A stretch of 64,000 bases of DNA from Crocinitomicaceae bacterium (GTDB lineage: Bacteria > Bacteroidota > Bacteroidia > Flavobacteriales_D > Crocinitomicaceae): contig JAHEIL010000002.1 in assembly GCA_024639405.1 (NCBI GenBank), positions 62,001 through 126,000 of the forward strand. Direction: 5' to 3'. The position numbers and the translations under genes are program-made. Under the pieces are notes generated by a model. It ran no database searches, was not told where the DNA came from, and saw only the letters and a program-made list of their open reading frames with translations. Shown piece after piece: positions 63,740 to 64,000 of this stretch (the stretch's first letter is position 1; each line of letters begins with the position of its first letter).

Positions 63740-64000
63740 ACTTTTTCAAGATTTTTTCTTGGTAATTTTTATCGTGATTTTTAGATACGTACAAACGCGT
63801 TTTAAAGGCTAAATCATACGCTTCCATTGGGAAGTTTTTCCGTGCCCATTTTTTTCGCCATTTCTTATTGGTCAACTCCATGAAAAAGTGATTCAACTTT
63901 TTCGATCCAAGAACAAATTCAATTATTCGTTTGAAAATGTTTGTTTTATCTTCTGTTTTTTGAGTAATTGGACGATTATAATTCGGTAAGAATTCTATTA
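63714..64000 (-). CDS. Unrecognised protein, C-terminal part (continues past the window edge)
   Basis: The frame is open from its stop at 63714 to the right edge, so only the last 95 or so residues are seen (PNYNRPITQK, then a Lys/Arg/Trp-rich segment TNKKWRKKWARKNFPMEAYD). The TTG at 63896 is internal. It has a basic composition and no signal or membrane segment in this part. It overlaps the epimerase-like gene by 26 bp, which suggests a common operon, perhaps in surface polysaccharide synthesis. Function not assigned. Confidence 0.65.
   Translation of the reverse strand, partial: IEFLPNYNRPITQKTEDKTNIFKRIIEFVLGSKKLNHFFMELTNKKWRKKWARKNFPMEAYDLAFKTRLYVSKNHDKNYQEKILKKYEDKTNSI

Noticed and set aside
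63714-63896. A complete 60-residue gene at the right end
   Set aside because: Reading the frame upstream of 63896 shows no stop up to the window edge, so this is the tail of a longer gene and the TTG is internal.

Overview
The window looks like chromosomal DNA of a Bacteroidota bacterium, most likely order Flavobacteriales; a Fluviicola/Crocinitomicaceae-like lineage is my best guess and is not proven. The support is: low G+C coding sequence; repeated TAnnTTTG -7 boxes, often with a TTTG-like -33 element, upstream of genes; several secreted proteins with type IX secretion (T9SS) C-terminal sorting domains; the T9SS/gliding lipoprotein PorW/SprE; an F-type ATP synthase cluster without the beta and epsilon genes; a Bacteroidetes-type LptC; and a DUF5686 outer membrane protein. 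Nearly all genes are intact and belong to known families, so this is mainly a housekeeping region with small accessory islands.

Layout. 1-1.6 kb: 3' part of lysS, closed by a bidirectional terminator. 1.6-2.9 kb: a lone DUF4143-type AAA ATPase. 3.0-6.0 kb (minus): rpoN, a PAP2-like membrane protein and an M48 lipoprotein protease. 6.1-9.9 kb (minus): alkD-like, gamma-carbonic-anhydrase-like and truncated haemoglobin genes, preceded by beta-carbonic anhydrase and a SulP anion transporter. 9.9-17 kb (minus): a small acidic secreted protein, kbl, a DUF5686 outer membrane protein, a small membrane protein, lptC, an outer membrane beta-barrel protein and coaX. 17.0 kb: tRNA-Phe(GAA) with a very clear promoter and terminator. 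17.2-19.4 kb (minus): pgi and a cupin of higher G+C. 19.7-25.9 kb: a T9SS-exported subtilase with SprB-like repeats, a NarL-type response regulator, a stand-alone receiver, a HisKA_3 sensor kinase and an alpha/beta hydrolase. 25.9-35.2 kb (minus): yebC, porW/sprE, then atpZ, an atpI-like gene and atpB-E-F-H-A-G. 35.4-44.4 kb (plus): saccharopine dehydrogenase, metG plus a small overlapping gene, a T9SS cargo protein, and sucA-sucB. 44.5-52.7 kb (plus): the accessory part, with a Kelch-like T9SS protein plus cytochrome c lipoprotein, a DUF1801/YdeI protein ending in a CDGSH iron-sulfur motif, tandem duplicated lipoproteins with DUF4190-like membrane blocks, small membrane and HhH proteins, fabV, a methyltransferase, a second DUF1801 protein and a lipoprotein. 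52.7-60 kb (minus): yceD-rpmF-plsX-fabH-accB-accC, the fatty-acid initiation operon, preceded by pepA-pdxA. 60.1-64 kb: a YgiQ radical SAM protein and a methyltransferase (plus), then an epimerase-like protein and the C-terminus of an unrecognised gene that runs off the right edge (minus).

How the genes fit together. Energy and carbon metabolism (ATP synthase, 2-oxoglutarate dehydrogenase, Pgi), lipid initiation (AccB/AccC/FabH/PlsX plus FabV) and envelope building (LptC, outer membrane proteins, PorW) dominate. PorW belongs to the machine that would export the three T9SS-tagged proteins found here. The least explained material is the 46-50 kb stretch (CDGSH fusion, tandem lipoproteins) and the cytochrome/Kelch pair. 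I found no CRISPR array, phage, integron, insertion sequence or recognisable defence system.
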